From Syntrophales bacterium (GTDB lineage Bacteria > Desulfobacterota > Syntrophia > Syntrophales > UBA2210), in NCBI GenBank assembly GCA_030655735.1, contig JAUSPK010000167.1:1-13176 (forward strand): DNA of 13,176 nt. The letters are read 5' to 3'. The notes beneath the pieces are model-generated. The model saw nothing but the letters and a program-made list of their open reading frames with translations. It was not told the origin of the DNA and ran no database searches. Both the position numbers and the translations under genes were made by a program. Of the stretch, positions 1-7,558 are shown in pieces. Each line of letters begins with the position of its first letter. The first letter of the stretch is position 1.

Positions 1-98
1 CGATCCGCGTGGCGGGAAGTACAGTAGCTGAGACCAGAGGAGATTCATTGAAACAGGACCGCTTACTCATGTGAATTGAAACGGTATAAGGAGAATCT

Positions 99-1367
99 AT
101 GTCTATTCTGGTTGATCGGGATCACATCGGCATATTCGGTAAGATGAATTCTGGAAAAAGTTCCGTTATGAATCTCTTGACCCAGCAGGAAACGTCCCTT
201 GTCGATCCTACCCCCGGCACAACTGCCGATACCAAAATTGCCCTACAGGAAATTCATGGCATGGGGCCGGTCAAGCTGTTCGATACCGCCGGAGCGGACG
301 AGGCAAGCGTCCTGGGCGACAAGAAGCGCAAAAAGGTTTTCGCCGACATGAAGGAGTGCGATCTCGTCCTGCTGATCATCGATCCGGCCGGCCGGGCCTT
401 TGACGTGGAAGATGAGCTGCTCAACCAGGCGCGCGATATGGATAAGCAGATCCTGATTATCTACAATCTCTTCAAGCCGGAATATAAAAATAGGATAGAG
501 GCGGTCGAACGGCAACTTCCTCTTTTACGGTTCTATAAAAAGATCAGACTTGTCGCCACCGATGTCGATTGCCGCCAGCCGTTGTTGAATTTTATTCTGG
601 ATAACTTTGAATCCAGGAATCATAAGATGCCGCTTCTGCCTTTTCTTGAAGAGAAGGAGTTCTATATCCTCATCATCCCCATGGATGAAGAGACCCCTCC
701 CGGTCGGTACCTGCGTCCCCAGGCGATGGTAGAGGAGTACATCACCCGTCACTGGGCCTATCCGGTCTCCTTCCGTCTGGACCTTGGGAAGGCGCGCAGC
801 GAGAATGTGAGCGAACGGGAAGGTGAGAGGAAACGATTCCTGGATCTGATCGGCGGACTGGGGAGGCGGCCCAAGGCTGTCATAACCGATTCGCAGGCTA
901 TGGACGTGATGTCTCGTTGGTGTCCGGAATCGATCCTGCTGACGACCTTTTCAATTGTGATGATCAACTATATCAGCCGGGGGCGGCTGAGCCTGTTCGC
1001 CGAAGGCTTGAAGGCCATGGATCTGATCGGAGAGGGGGATACCGTCCTGATCGTCGAGGCATGTAACCATTCGCGGATCGGTGAGGACATCGGCACCGTT
1101 CAGATCCCGAATTACTTGAGGAAACAAAAGCCGGGGGTAAAGATCGAATACAACTTCGGTCGGGAGTTTCAGGAAAATGAAAATCTGAAAAGGTATAAAC
1201 TCGTGATCCATTGTGGCGGGTGCATGATCACCCCGCAAAAACTCTCTGCGCGTATCCGCGATCTGGAAAATATCGGAGTGCCCTTTACAAATTATGGCCT
1301 GATGCTTTCATATATGCAGGGACAAACAGCTTTAAACAAGGTATTGACTCCTTGGAATCTGGACTAA
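99..1367 (+). CDS. hydF: [FeFe]-hydrogenase H-cluster maturation GTPase HydF
   Basis: HydF is the scaffold on which the di-iron subcluster of [FeFe] hydrogenase is assembled by HydE and HydG before transfer to apo-hydrogenase (family knowledge). The 422-residue protein has an N-terminal Ras-like GTPase domain: P-loop GKMNSGKS at residues 14-21, switch-I threonines at 41-42 (PGTT) and DTAG at 62-65. The C-terminal part carries the HydF iron-sulfur signature: C322-N-H324, then 46 residues, then H371-C372-G-G-C375, matching the known CxH...HCxxC pattern. The start is supported by AAGGAG at 88-93, five bases before the ATG. Oddity: the G4 motif, normally NKxD, reads NLFK, so guanine specificity may differ. 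The first 98 bases hold no recognisable gene; short open tails ending within the first 30 bases could be the end of an upstream gene. Neither hydE nor hydG is in view. It converges on truA with a 14-base gap and no visible terminator. Confidence 0.95.
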   Translation: MSILVDRDHIGIFGKMNSGKSSVMNLLTQQETSLVDPTPGTTADTKIALQEIHGMGPVKLFDTAGADEASVLGDKKRKKVFADMKECDLVLLIIDPAGRAFDVEDELLNQARDMDKQILIIYNLFKPEYKNRIEAVERQLPLLRFYKKIRLVATDVDCRQPLLNFILDNFESRNHKMPLLPFLEEKEFYILIIPMDEETPPGRYLRPQAMVEEYITRHWAYPVSFRLDLGKARSENVSEREGERKRFLDLIGGLGRRPKAVITDSQAMDVMSRWCPESILLTTFSIVMINYISRGRLSLFAEGLKAMDLIGEGDTVLIVEACNHSRIGEDIGTVQIPNYLRKQKPGVKIEYNFGREFQENENLKRYKLVIHCGGCMITPQKLSARIRDLENIGVPFTNYGLMLSYMQGQTALNKVLTPWNLD

Positions 1368-1381
1368 GATAGTTGCAGCGG

Positions 1382-2230
1382 CTATTTTCTACTTTGTCTC
1401 ACGCACCGCCTGCGGTTTTCGCCGGGTTCGGGCGTCGGCTTCCACAATCCGGGGACGGGCAGCACCGGCAGTGATCCCGCCGATTGCAGTGTGTCCCCTT
1501 CGTAGAGGACCTGTTCCAGAAAGAGCCCCGAGGGGGACGCGGTGACCTGGGCGGGTATATCTGAGGGGTTGTGAAGCATCCCCTCCACATCCTGATACGA
1601 CAGGGTTCCCCGTCCCACTTCCACGAGAACCCCCACGACACGACGGACCATCTTCCACAGAAAATGGGAGCCGGCGATCCTGAAAACGATCAGGCCATCT
1701 GTTTCCAGGAGTTCCACCAGGTCTATCTGGACCAGCGTCGAGGTCTCCTTGCCGCTTCGTTTGTCGGCGAAGGAGGCAAAATCGTGAAAGCCCGAAAAGA
1801 GCTGTCCCGCCTCCGCCATTACTTTGCAGTCGAGTCGGTCCCTGATCCACCAGACGTAGCGTTTTCCGAAGGCCGTTCGGTGTTTCGAGATCAGGTAGAC
1901 ATAACTTCTGGACTGGGCATTGTGGCGGGCATGAAACCGGGGTGAGGCTCGCTCCACTCTGATGATATTGATGCCGGAGGGGAGGATGTCGTTGAGCCCT
2001 TCCATGAGCTTGCGGGGCTCCATCTTCTTCTTTGTTTCCAGATGGGCCACCTGGGCCAGGGCATGGACACCGGCGTCCGTTCGTCCCGCCCCCTGGACAT
2101 CAACGCCGGAGCCGGTAAGCTGAGCCGCCGCTTTTATCAGGGTTTCCTGGACGCTCTTGGCATTCTTCTGGGCCTGCCACCCGCGGTACCCGGTTCCATC
2201 GTACTCCAGGGTGATCTTGTATTTGTGCAT
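1382..2230 (-). CDS. truA: tRNA pseudouridine(38-40) synthase TruA
   Basis: TruA converts uridine to pseudouridine at positions 38-40 of the anticodon arm of many tRNAs, in the cytoplasm. The 282-residue product opens with the family's YKITLEYDGTGYRGWQ segment. It carries the catalytic motif GAGRTDAGVHA, with the nucleophilic aspartate at about residue 52. Further TruA blocks are visible, such as FHARHNAQSRSYVY and the HFLWKMVRRVVGVL segment. The start has a good ribosome binding site (GAGGAGA) just upstream on the minus strand. The basic, proline-rich tail after the core (about the last 30 residues) makes it slightly longer than typical TruA and looks like an unconserved extension. In many bacteria truA sits near amino acid biosynthesis genes; here it diverges from the cimA-leu operon and is probably expressed separately. 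Confidence 0.95.
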   Translation of the reverse strand: MHKYKITLEYDGTGYRGWQAQKNAKSVQETLIKAAAQLTGSGVDVQGAGRTDAGVHALAQVAHLETKKKMEPRKLMEGLNDILPSGINIIRVERASPRFHARHNAQSRSYVYLISKHRTAFGKRYVWWIRDRLDCKVMAEAGQLFSGFHDFASFADKRSGKETSTLVQIDLVELLETDGLIVFRIAGSHFLWKMVRRVVGVLVEVGRGTLSYQDVEGMLHNPSDIPAQVTASPSGLFLEQVLYEGDTLQSAGSLPVLPVPGLWKPTPEPGENRRRCVRQSRK

Positions 2231-2298
2231 GCGGTCTCCTCACGATTGCGATCTACGGACCGTTAGTATCGTCTCATCGATGGGGAAAGATCAAACAT

Positions 2299-2327
2299 TT
2301 TATTTTATCTCAGTTTTCTATTGACAA
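2299..2327 (-). promoter_or_regulatory. Candidate truA promoter, back-to-back with the cimA promoter
   Basis: On the minus strand TTGTCA (2327-2322) is followed after 17 bases by AATAAA (2304-2299), a 5/6 and a 4/6 match to sigma-70 boxes, about 70 bases before the truA start. Its -35 box overlaps the -35 box of the cimA promoter on the other strand. Assigned by pattern only. Confidence 0.35.
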
Positions 2328-2349
2328 CTGCTTCATTCCGTACTATCAA
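2321..2349 (+). promoter_or_regulatory. Sigma-70 type promoter of the cimA-leu operon
   Basis: TTGACA (2321-2326, a perfect -35 box) is separated by 17 bases from TATCAA (2344-2349, 4/6 match to the -10 consensus). This predicts transcription starting near 2356, about 20 bases before the leader peptide and about 190 bases before cimA. That is the expected geometry for an attenuated biosynthetic operon. The start site is inferred, not measured. Confidence 0.6.
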
Positions 2350-2377
2350 GTAACCTCGTTTTTTTTAGGGGATACAG

Positions 2378-2452
2378 ATGCTGGCAAGAAACCTTATTAA
2401 CGTCATCATAATTAGCGGGCTCCTTATAGGAGGGCGCATATCTGTGACTTGA
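2378..2452 (+). CDS. Branched-chain amino acid attenuator leader peptide (24 aa)
   Basis: A short frame starts at ATG 2378 and stops at TGA 2450-2452. A strong ribosome binding site, AGGGGA (2367-2372), lies five bases before the start. Of the 24 codons, six are Ile, four Leu and two Val: half are branched-chain residues. The core reads NLINVIIISGLLIGG, with Val-Ile-Ile-Ile at 2402-2413 and Leu-Leu-Ile at 2420-2428. Three of the six Ile codons are ATA (2408, 2426, 2438). The frame lies between a promoter and a hairpin terminator ahead of cimA. Its stop codon sits inside the segment that would form the antiterminator. All this matches leader peptides such as those of ilv and leu operons, whose translation rate reports aminoacyl-tRNA supply. 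No function of the peptide itself is implied. A chance hydrophobic frame is the alternative, but the composition, ribosome binding site and position argue against it. Confidence 0.8.
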   Translation: MLARNLINVIIISGLLIGGRISVT

Positions 2453-2528
2453 TGATGGAGTAGGTTTCCCAAAAAAGAAAAAATCAAAATCCGTTATCAG
2501 GTCTGCTGATAACGGATTTTTTGTTTTT
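2401..2528 (+). promoter_or_regulatory. Transcription attenuator with alternative hairpins, upstream of cimA
   Basis: Three mutually exclusive pairings can be drawn from the sequence. Region 1 (2401-2408, overlapping the Val-Ile-Ile codons) pairs with region 2 (2450-2457) over 8 bp with one G-U. Region 2 (2448-2458) pairs with region 3 (2491-2500) over 10 bp with one bulged base (2449 or 2450) and two wobble pairs. Region 3 with its flank (2486-2500) pairs with region 4 (2506-2520) over 15 perfect bp, forming the terminator. Inferred logic: a ribosome stalled at the Ile/Val/Leu codons masks region 1, freeing region 2 to sequester region 3 so that RNA polymerase reads into cimA. A ribosome reaching the stop codon (2450-2452) covers region 2 and lets the terminator form. 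With no translation the 1:2 pairing also leaves the terminator free. Pairings were found by eye without energy calculation. Confidence 0.75.
2486..2528 (+). terminator. Intrinsic terminator of the cimA attenuator
   Basis: Perfect 15-bp inverted repeat: AAAATCCGTTATCAG at 2486-2500 and its reverse complement at 2506-2520, with a 5-base loop (GTCTG). A T-rich tract runs to 2528. The tract ends directly before the cimA ribosome binding site (GGGGAG, 2529-2534), so it can only act as a conditional terminator of transcripts heading into cimA. The A-rich left side could also make it work towards truA, but it lies upstream of truA, so that reading is unlikely. Confidence 0.85.
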
Positions 2529-2544
2529 GGGGAGATGGATTTTC

Positions 2545-4146
2545 ATGGAGAAACCGGATGTTTTGATTTACGACACCACGTTGAGGGACGGCACGCAGGG
2601 GCACCAGATAAGCTTTTCCGCGGAGGACAAGCTGCGCATAGCCGCGAGACTGGATGACGTAGGTTTCCATTACATAGAGGGCGGCTGGCCGGGTTCGAAC
2701 CCGCGGGACATGCGGTTCTTTAAAATGGCCGGAGAGGTCGCGTTCAAAAACGCCCGTCTGACGGCGTTCGGCAGCACGAAGAGATCCGGTCTGTCGGCCG
2801 ATGCGTGTTCCAACATACAGGCGTTGCTCGAGGCGGATACCCCGGCGGTTGCCATTTTCGGAAAGAGTTGGGACCTCCACGCGACGGAGATTCTGGGGGT
2901 CTCGCTGGATGAGAATCTCTCGCTGATCGACGATTCGGTCCGGTATCTGAAATCGAAGGGCAAAGAGGTGATCTACGACGCGGAGCACTTCTTCGACGGA
3001 TACAAGCACAATTCTCGGTACGCCCTCAAGACGATACAGGCCGCGCTGGAGGCCGGGGCCGATACGATCGTTCTGTGCGATACCAACGGGGGAACCCTCA
3101 CGTGGGAGCTCGGCAGGATTGTCCAGGAGGTGGCATCCCTTATTTCCCCGAAACGGTTTGGCATTCACGCCCACGACGATTGCGGCATGGCGGTTGCCAA
3201 TTCACTCTCCGCCGTCACGCTCGGGGCCACCATGGTCCAGGGAACGGTGAACGGGTATGGCGAGCGGTGCGGAAATGCCGATTTGATCTCAATCATCGGC
3301 AATCTTGTACTCAAGATGGGTATCAGGTGCCTCCCGGAGGCATCGGTCAGGTGTCTGACCTCCCTGTCGCGGTATGTCAGCGATGTGGCGAATATTCCCC
3401 CTGTCCGATCGAAACCTTTTGTCGGCAGCAATGCCTTCGCCCACAAGGGGGGCGTGCATGTGAGCGCCATCCTGAAGAACCCCGTGGCCTACGAGCACAC
3501 CGAGCCGGAACTCGTGGGGAATCGACGCGCGGTGATCGTGTCGGACCTCTCCGGCAGGAGCAACATCGAACATAAGGCGAGGGAACTGGGGATCGATCTC
3601 GGTACGGACAGCGGCGTCAGTAAGAAGATCGTTCGGGACATAAAGAAGATGGAGGATGAGGGATATCAGTTCGACACCGCCGACGGCTCCCTCTCCCTGC
3701 TGATGAGAAAGGCGATCGGCAGCTTCGAGGAGCCCTTTCGCCTCGAGTCCTTTCGCGTGATAGACGAGAAGACGAAGGACAGCGCCTCACACTCACAATC
3801 GACGATCAAGATATCCGTTGGTGAGGAACATGAGATCACCGCCGCCGAGGGGAGAGGGCCCGTCAACGCCCTGGATAACGCCCTCAGAAAGGCGCTCAGC
3901 AAGTTCTACCCCCGCATCAGCGAGATGCACCTTGTGGACTTCAAGGTCAGAATCCTGGAGGGGACGGACGGGACGGCGGCGAAGGTGCGCGTCCTGCTGG
4001 AATCGAGTGACGATAGCGATGTGTGGACGACGATCGGGGTGTCGGAAAATATTATCGAGGCAAGCTGGCACGCGCTGGTCGACAGTATGCAGTACAAATT
4101 GAGTAAGGATAACGGGAAGACCCAAGTTGTGGAAGGAGGGAGATAG
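2545..4146 (+). CDS. cimA: (R)-citramalate synthase CimA
   Basis: CimA condenses acetyl-CoA with pyruvate to (R)-citramalate, the first step of the threonine-independent route to isoleucine. The 533-residue protein begins with the catalytic DTTLRDGTQ (D10, R14). It continues with YIEGGWPGSNPRD, characteristic of the direct-pathway citramalate synthase branch rather than LeuA. Metal ligands are H208 and H210 in HAHDD, followed by NGYGERCGN. The last 130 or so residues resemble the LeuA-type allosteric/dimerisation domain, the usual site of end-product inhibition. I chose ATG 2545 because GGGGAG (2529-2534) lies ten bases upstream; a TTG at 2521 is inside the terminator T-tract and is unlikely. 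It abuts leuA with no gap, so the two are probably translationally coupled. It is first in the operon, directly behind the attenuator. Homocitrate synthase is a less likely alternative, since the LeuCDB partners are adjacent. Confidence 0.92.
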   Translation: MEKPDVLIYDTTLRDGTQGHQISFSAEDKLRIAARLDDVGFHYIEGGWPGSNPRDMRFFKMAGEVAFKNARLTAFGSTKRSGLSADACSNIQALLEADTPAVAIFGKSWDLHATEILGVSLDENLSLIDDSVRYLKSKGKEVIYDAEHFFDGYKHNSRYALKTIQAALEAGADTIVLCDTNGGTLTWELGRIVQEVASLISPKRFGIHAHDDCGMAVANSLSAVTLGATMVQGTVNGYGERCGNADLISIIGNLVLKMGIRCLPEASVRCLTSLSRYVSDVANIPPVRSKPFVGSNAFAHKGGVHVSAILKNPVAYEHTEPELVGNRRAVIVSDLSGRSNIEHKARELGIDLGTDSGVSKKIVRDIKKMEDEGYQFDTADGSLSLLMRKAIGSFEEPFRLESFRVIDEKTKDSASHSQSTIKISVGEEHEITAAEGRGPVNALDNALRKALSKFYPRISEMHLVDFKVRILEGTDGTAAKVRVLLESSDDSDVWTTIGVSENIIEASWHALVDSMQYKLSKDNGKTQVVEGGR

Positions 4147-5679
4147 ATGAAATCAGAAAAGGACAGGGTATTTATATTCGACACGACGCTGCGCGATGGG
4201 GAACAGGCCCCAGGGTTCAGTATGAACCCCGGGGAGAAGCTCCGGTTCGCGAAGCAGCTGGAACGGCTGGGTGTCGATATTATCGAGGCGGGGTTTCCCA
4301 TTGCCTCCGATGGGGATTTTGAGTCGGTCCGGCAGATAGCCGGTGAGATAACGAAGTCCCAGGTTGCCGGACTCTGCAGGACCAGTCTGGGAGATATTGA
4401 CCGGGCGTGGGACGCGATCAAGGGTGCGGCCCTCCCCCGGATACACACCTTTATCTCGACATCCGACATACACCTCAACTACATGTTGAAGATGACGAGG
4501 GCGCAGGTCCTGAAGGAGGCGCGTGCGGGGGTGAAACATGCCCGCAGTCTCACGGAGAATGTGGAATTTTCGGCCCAGGACGCCACGCGGACCGACCGGG
4601 AGTATTTGGCTGAGATCGTGGAGGCCGTCATAGACGAGGGTGCCATGACTGTCAATATCCCTGATACCGTGGGGTACGCCATGCCGGAGGAGTTCGGCGA
4701 ACTGATAGCGTACCTGTTCGATACCGTGGGCAACATCCATAAGGCCGTCATATCGGTTCATACCCATGACGACCTCGGTGTCGCGGTTGCCACCTCCCTT
4801 GCCGGCCTGAAGGCGGGGGCGCGGCAGGTGGAGTGCGCGGTCAACGGCATCGGAGAGAGGGCGGGGAACGCCTCGTTGGAAGAAGTTGTGATGGCACTCG
4901 AGACGAGAAGAGACATCCTGAAGCTCCACACGAATATCAAGACGAAACACATCTATCCCACGTCGAGGCTCCTGGCCGAGATAACGGGGGTGGAGGTCCA
5001 GCCGAACAAGGCGATCGTCGGGGCGAACGCCTTTGCCCACGAATCCGGGATCCATCAGGACGGCCTCATCAAGGAGAAGATCACCTACGAGATCATGACC
5101 CCGGAGACGGTGGGGGTCTCGGAGACGAATATCGTCCTGGGGAAACACTCCGGACGGGCCGCCATCAGGGATCGCCTCAAAAAAATGGGATTCGATCTTG
5201 CCAAGGAGGATGTCGATACGGTATTTAAACGGTTCAAGGAACTCGCGGACATCAAGAAGGAGATGTTCGATGAGGATATAGAGGCGATCATCGCCGAAGA
5301 CATATTCAGGAGGCCCGAGAAGTACAAACTCCTGTACCTCAGCGTGGTGAGCGGAAACGTGGCCATCCCGACCGCGACCGTTCAGATGGAGATAGACGGT
5401 GAGGTTGCGCGGGAGGCGTATTTCGGCGTGGGGCCGGTCGACGCCACCTTCGCCACCATCAGGAAGCTGACGGATACGAATCATCACCTGGTCAAATATC
5501 AGGTGCACGCCGTGACGGAGGGGACCGACGCCCAGGGTGTGGTGACCGTTCAGCTCAGGCACAAAAAAAGGATCGTCTCGGGGCGGGGTTCGGACCCCGA
5601 CGTCCTCGTCGCGTCGGCAAAGGCGTACATCAACGCGCTCAACAGGATCGAGTCGTTCCAGATGCTCAATCATGCCTAG
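4147..5679 (+). CDS. leuA: 2-isopropylmalate synthase LeuA
   Basis: LeuA condenses acetyl-CoA with 2-oxoisovalerate to 2-isopropylmalate, the committed step to leucine. The 510-residue protein is the usual size for the bacterial enzyme. The TIM-barrel catalytic domain has DTTLRDGEQAPGFS (D12, R16), the metal ligands H205 and H207 in HTHDD, and NGIGERAGNASLEE. A linker region containing NAFAHESGIHQDG is followed by the C-terminal allosteric domain (about residue 365 to the end), where leucine normally binds. The ATG follows the cimA stop codon immediately. Its ribosome binding site, GGAGGGAG (4135-4142), lies inside the end of cimA. It is a clear paralogue of its neighbour CimA, so the pair probably arose from an old duplication within this enzyme family. 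The GEQAPG motif and the absence of the CimA-type GGWPG segment separate the two. Confidence 0.95.
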   Translation: MKSEKDRVFIFDTTLRDGEQAPGFSMNPGEKLRFAKQLERLGVDIIEAGFPIASDGDFESVRQIAGEITKSQVAGLCRTSLGDIDRAWDAIKGAALPRIHTFISTSDIHLNYMLKMTRAQVLKEARAGVKHARSLTENVEFSAQDATRTDREYLAEIVEAVIDEGAMTVNIPDTVGYAMPEEFGELIAYLFDTVGNIHKAVISVHTHDDLGVAVATSLAGLKAGARQVECAVNGIGERAGNASLEEVVMALETRRDILKLHTNIKTKHIYPTSRLLAEITGVEVQPNKAIVGANAFAHESGIHQDGLIKEKITYEIMTPETVGVSETNIVLGKHSGRAAIRDRLKKMGFDLAKEDVDTVFKRFKELADIKKEMFDEDIEAIIAEDIFRRPEKYKLLYLSVVSGNVAIPTATVQMEIDGEVAREAYFGVGPVDATFATIRKLTDTNHHLVKYQVHAVTEGTDAQGVVTVQLRHKKRIVSGRGSDPDVLVASAKAYINALNRIESFQMLNHA

Positions 5680-5736
5680 ACGGACGCCGTCCGGGCAGCG
5701 AAAACCATTGCAGATACGAAGACAGGAGATACAGAC

Positions 5737-6996
5737 ATGCTGATGACCATTACGGAGAAGATCCTGGCCGCTCACGCCGGGCGGGACCGGGTTTCCCCCG
5801 GAGACCTGATAGAGGCGAAGGTTGATGTGGCCCTCGCGAATGACATAACGGCGCCCCTCGCCATCAAGGTGTTTGGTGAGATAGGGGTGGAGAAGGTATT
5901 TGACATCGACAGGGTAGTCCTGGTGGCCGATCACTTCGTCCCCAACAAGGATATCGCCTCGGCACAGCAGGTCAAGCTTGTGCGCGAGTTTGCCAGGGAG
6001 CAGGGGCTGACGAACTACTTCGAGGGGGGAGAGTCGGGGGTCGAGCACGTGATACTCCCGGAGAAGGGGCTGGTCCTCCCCGGGCAGCTTATCATCGGTG
6101 CCGACAGCCATACCTGTACGTACGGCGCCCTGGGAGCGTTTTCCACGGGGGTGGGGAGCACCGACCTCGGGGCTGTGATGGCCACCGGCGAGATATGGCT
6201 CAAGGTCCCGCCGACCATCCTGCTGCGGTATGAGGGAACCCTGCGGCCCCATGTGGGGGGAAAGGACCTGATCCTGCATACGATCGGTCTCCTCGGTGTC
6301 GAGGGCGCCCTGTACTGCGCCATGGAGTTTTCCGGCTCCGTGATCAGAAAACTCCCGATGCACCAGCGCTTCACCATGTCGAACATGGCGATCGAGGCCG
6401 GGGGAAAGAACGGGATCATAGAGGCGGACGAGACGACCCTCGGCTATCTGGCCGAACGGACCTCCGCGCGATTCGAGATCTTCAGGAGCGATCCCGATGC
6501 CCACTACGACCGGGTGATCGACATCGACGTGAGCGGAATCGAACCCCAGGTCGCCTTCCCGCACCTTCCATCGAACGTGCGCCCGGTGTCTGAGGCAGGA
6601 GATGTCCCGATCGACCAGGTGGTGATCGGTTCCTGTACGAACGGCTGGCTGGAGGATCTGCGTGACGCGGCAAGGGTCCTGAAGGGAAGGAAGGCCTCCC
6701 CGGGGCTGCGGCTCATCGTCATGCCCGGTTCTCCGTTGATATACAAGACGGCTATGCAAGAGGGCATTCTGGAGACATTTCTGGAGGCGGGGGCCGTTAT
6801 CGGCCCGCCCTGCTGCGGGCCTTGCCTGGGCGGACACATGGGTATACTCGCCTCGGGTGAGCGGGCCGTGGCCACAACGAATCGTAACTTTATCGGAAGG
6901 ATGGGACATCCGGAGAGCGAAGTCTATCTTGCCAACCCCCTTGTCGCCGCGGCATCCGCGGTCCTGGGGAGGATCGGCGGACCCGATGAACTGTAA
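5737..6996 (+). CDS. leuC: 3-isopropylmalate dehydratase large subunit LeuC (homoaconitase-like type)
   Basis: With LeuD it forms isopropylmalate isomerase, which interconverts 2- and 3-isopropylmalate and, in the citramalate route, converts citramalate to 3-methylmalate. At 419 residues it belongs to the short LeuC type shared with archaea and homoaconitases, not the roughly 465-residue E. coli type. The [4Fe-4S] ligands are visible: C300 in GSCTNGW, and C360 and C363 in CCGPCLGG. Other aconitase-family blocks are DHFVPNKD near residue 65, GADSHTCTYGALGAFSTGVGS, and EAGGKNGIIEAD. AGGAGA (5724-5729) sits about seven bases before the ATG; an in-frame ATG two codons later is a possible alternative. 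There is a 57-base gap after leuA and a 19-base gap to leuD, consistent with one transcript. Confidence 0.94.
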   Translation: MLMTITEKILAAHAGRDRVSPGDLIEAKVDVALANDITAPLAIKVFGEIGVEKVFDIDRVVLVADHFVPNKDIASAQQVKLVREFAREQGLTNYFEGGESGVEHVILPEKGLVLPGQLIIGADSHTCTYGALGAFSTGVGSTDLGAVMATGEIWLKVPPTILLRYEGTLRPHVGGKDLILHTIGLLGVEGALYCAMEFSGSVIRKLPMHQRFTMSNMAIEAGGKNGIIEADETTLGYLAERTSARFEIFRSDPDAHYDRVIDIDVSGIEPQVAFPHLPSNVRPVSEAGDVPIDQVVIGSCTNGWLEDLRDAARVLKGRKASPGLRLIVMPGSPLIYKTAMQEGILETFLEAGAVIGPPCCGPCLGGHMGILASGERAVATTNRNFIGRMGHPESEVYLANPLVAAASAVLGRIGGPDEL

Positions 6997-7015
6997 TGGA
7001 GAGGATTTTTTGAGC

Positions 7016-7516
7016 ATGGAGAAGATGAGAGTGGAAGGAAGAATATGGAAATTTGGTGACGATGTGGACACGGATGTCATCATCCCCGCGAGGTACCTGA
7101 ATGTGTCCGACGAGGCGGAACTGGCAAAGAACTGTTTTGCCGACATCAGGCCCGGTTTCGCAACAGATGTTGCGGCAGGGGACATACTGGTCGCCGGGAA
7201 GAACTTCGGGTGCGGGTCCTCACGGGAGCACGCGCCGCTGGCGATAAAGGCGGCGGGGATCAGGGTGATCATTGCCGAGAGCTTTGCCCGGATCTTTTAC
7301 CGGAATGCCTTCAATATCGGCCTCCCCCTCCTGGAATCGGTGGAGGCTTCACTGGGCCTGTCCGACGGTGATAAGGCTGTTGTCGATCTTGCCGCCGGTA
7401 TGATCGAGGGGGCGGGGGGCGTCTTTCCTGCCAGACCGATCCCCGATTTCATGGCTCAGCTGATCGCCGCGGGGGGACTGGTTGAGTATGTCAGGGAGGT
7501 TAAGATCGGAAGATAA
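7016..7516 (+). CDS. leuD: 3-isopropylmalate dehydratase small subunit LeuD
   Basis: This is the swivelling small subunit of isopropylmalate isomerase, partner of the LeuC just upstream. The 166-residue product has the DVDTDVIIPARYLN opening and the conserved FGCGSSREHAPLAIKAAG block. AESFARIFYRNAFNIGLPLLE follows. Size and sequence fit the compact LeuD/HacB type that goes with the short LeuC. The substrate-determining loop after the first strands reads YLNV (about residues 27-30). I chose ATG 7016, preceded by GAGAGGA (6999-7005). The open frame extends further upstream into leuC, but those residues are not leuD-like. ATG 7025 is a possible alternative start. It is the last gene of the + strand operon, and no clear intrinsic terminator follows. 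Confidence 0.93.
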   Translation: MEKMRVEGRIWKFGDDVDTDVIIPARYLNVSDEAELAKNCFADIRPGFATDVAAGDILVAGKNFGCGSSREHAPLAIKAAGIRVIIAESFARIFYRNAFNIGLPLLESVEASLGLSDGDKAVVDLAAGMIEGAGGVFPARPIPDFMAQLIAAGGLVEYVREVKIGR

Positions 7517-7558
7517 TCATGTGTTTAGGATCATCTCCCGAGTAGTTGTAGTTATCAG

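Noticed and set aside
2521..2544. An upstream TTG start for cimA
   Set aside because: The TTG lies in the T-tract of the attenuator terminator and has no ribosome binding site, whereas ATG 2545 has GGGGAG at proper distance and gives the conserved N-terminus.
2378..2544. A T-box or other riboswitch upstream of cimA
   Set aside because: There is no T-box sequence or specifier-loop architecture visible; the leader peptide with alternative hairpins explains the region better.
2497..3174. A 225-codon minus-strand frame opposite the cimA start
   Set aside because: It is antisense to clear CimA coding sequence and has an Arg-rich shadow composition; the sense frame explains the region.
4153..7272. 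A stop-free antisense frame of about 1,000 codons opposite leuA, leuC and leuD
   Set aside because: It is a by-product of codon bias in the GC-rich sense genes: the translation is rich in Arg, His, Gly and Pro, matches no family I know, and the sense strand encodes three clear enzymes.
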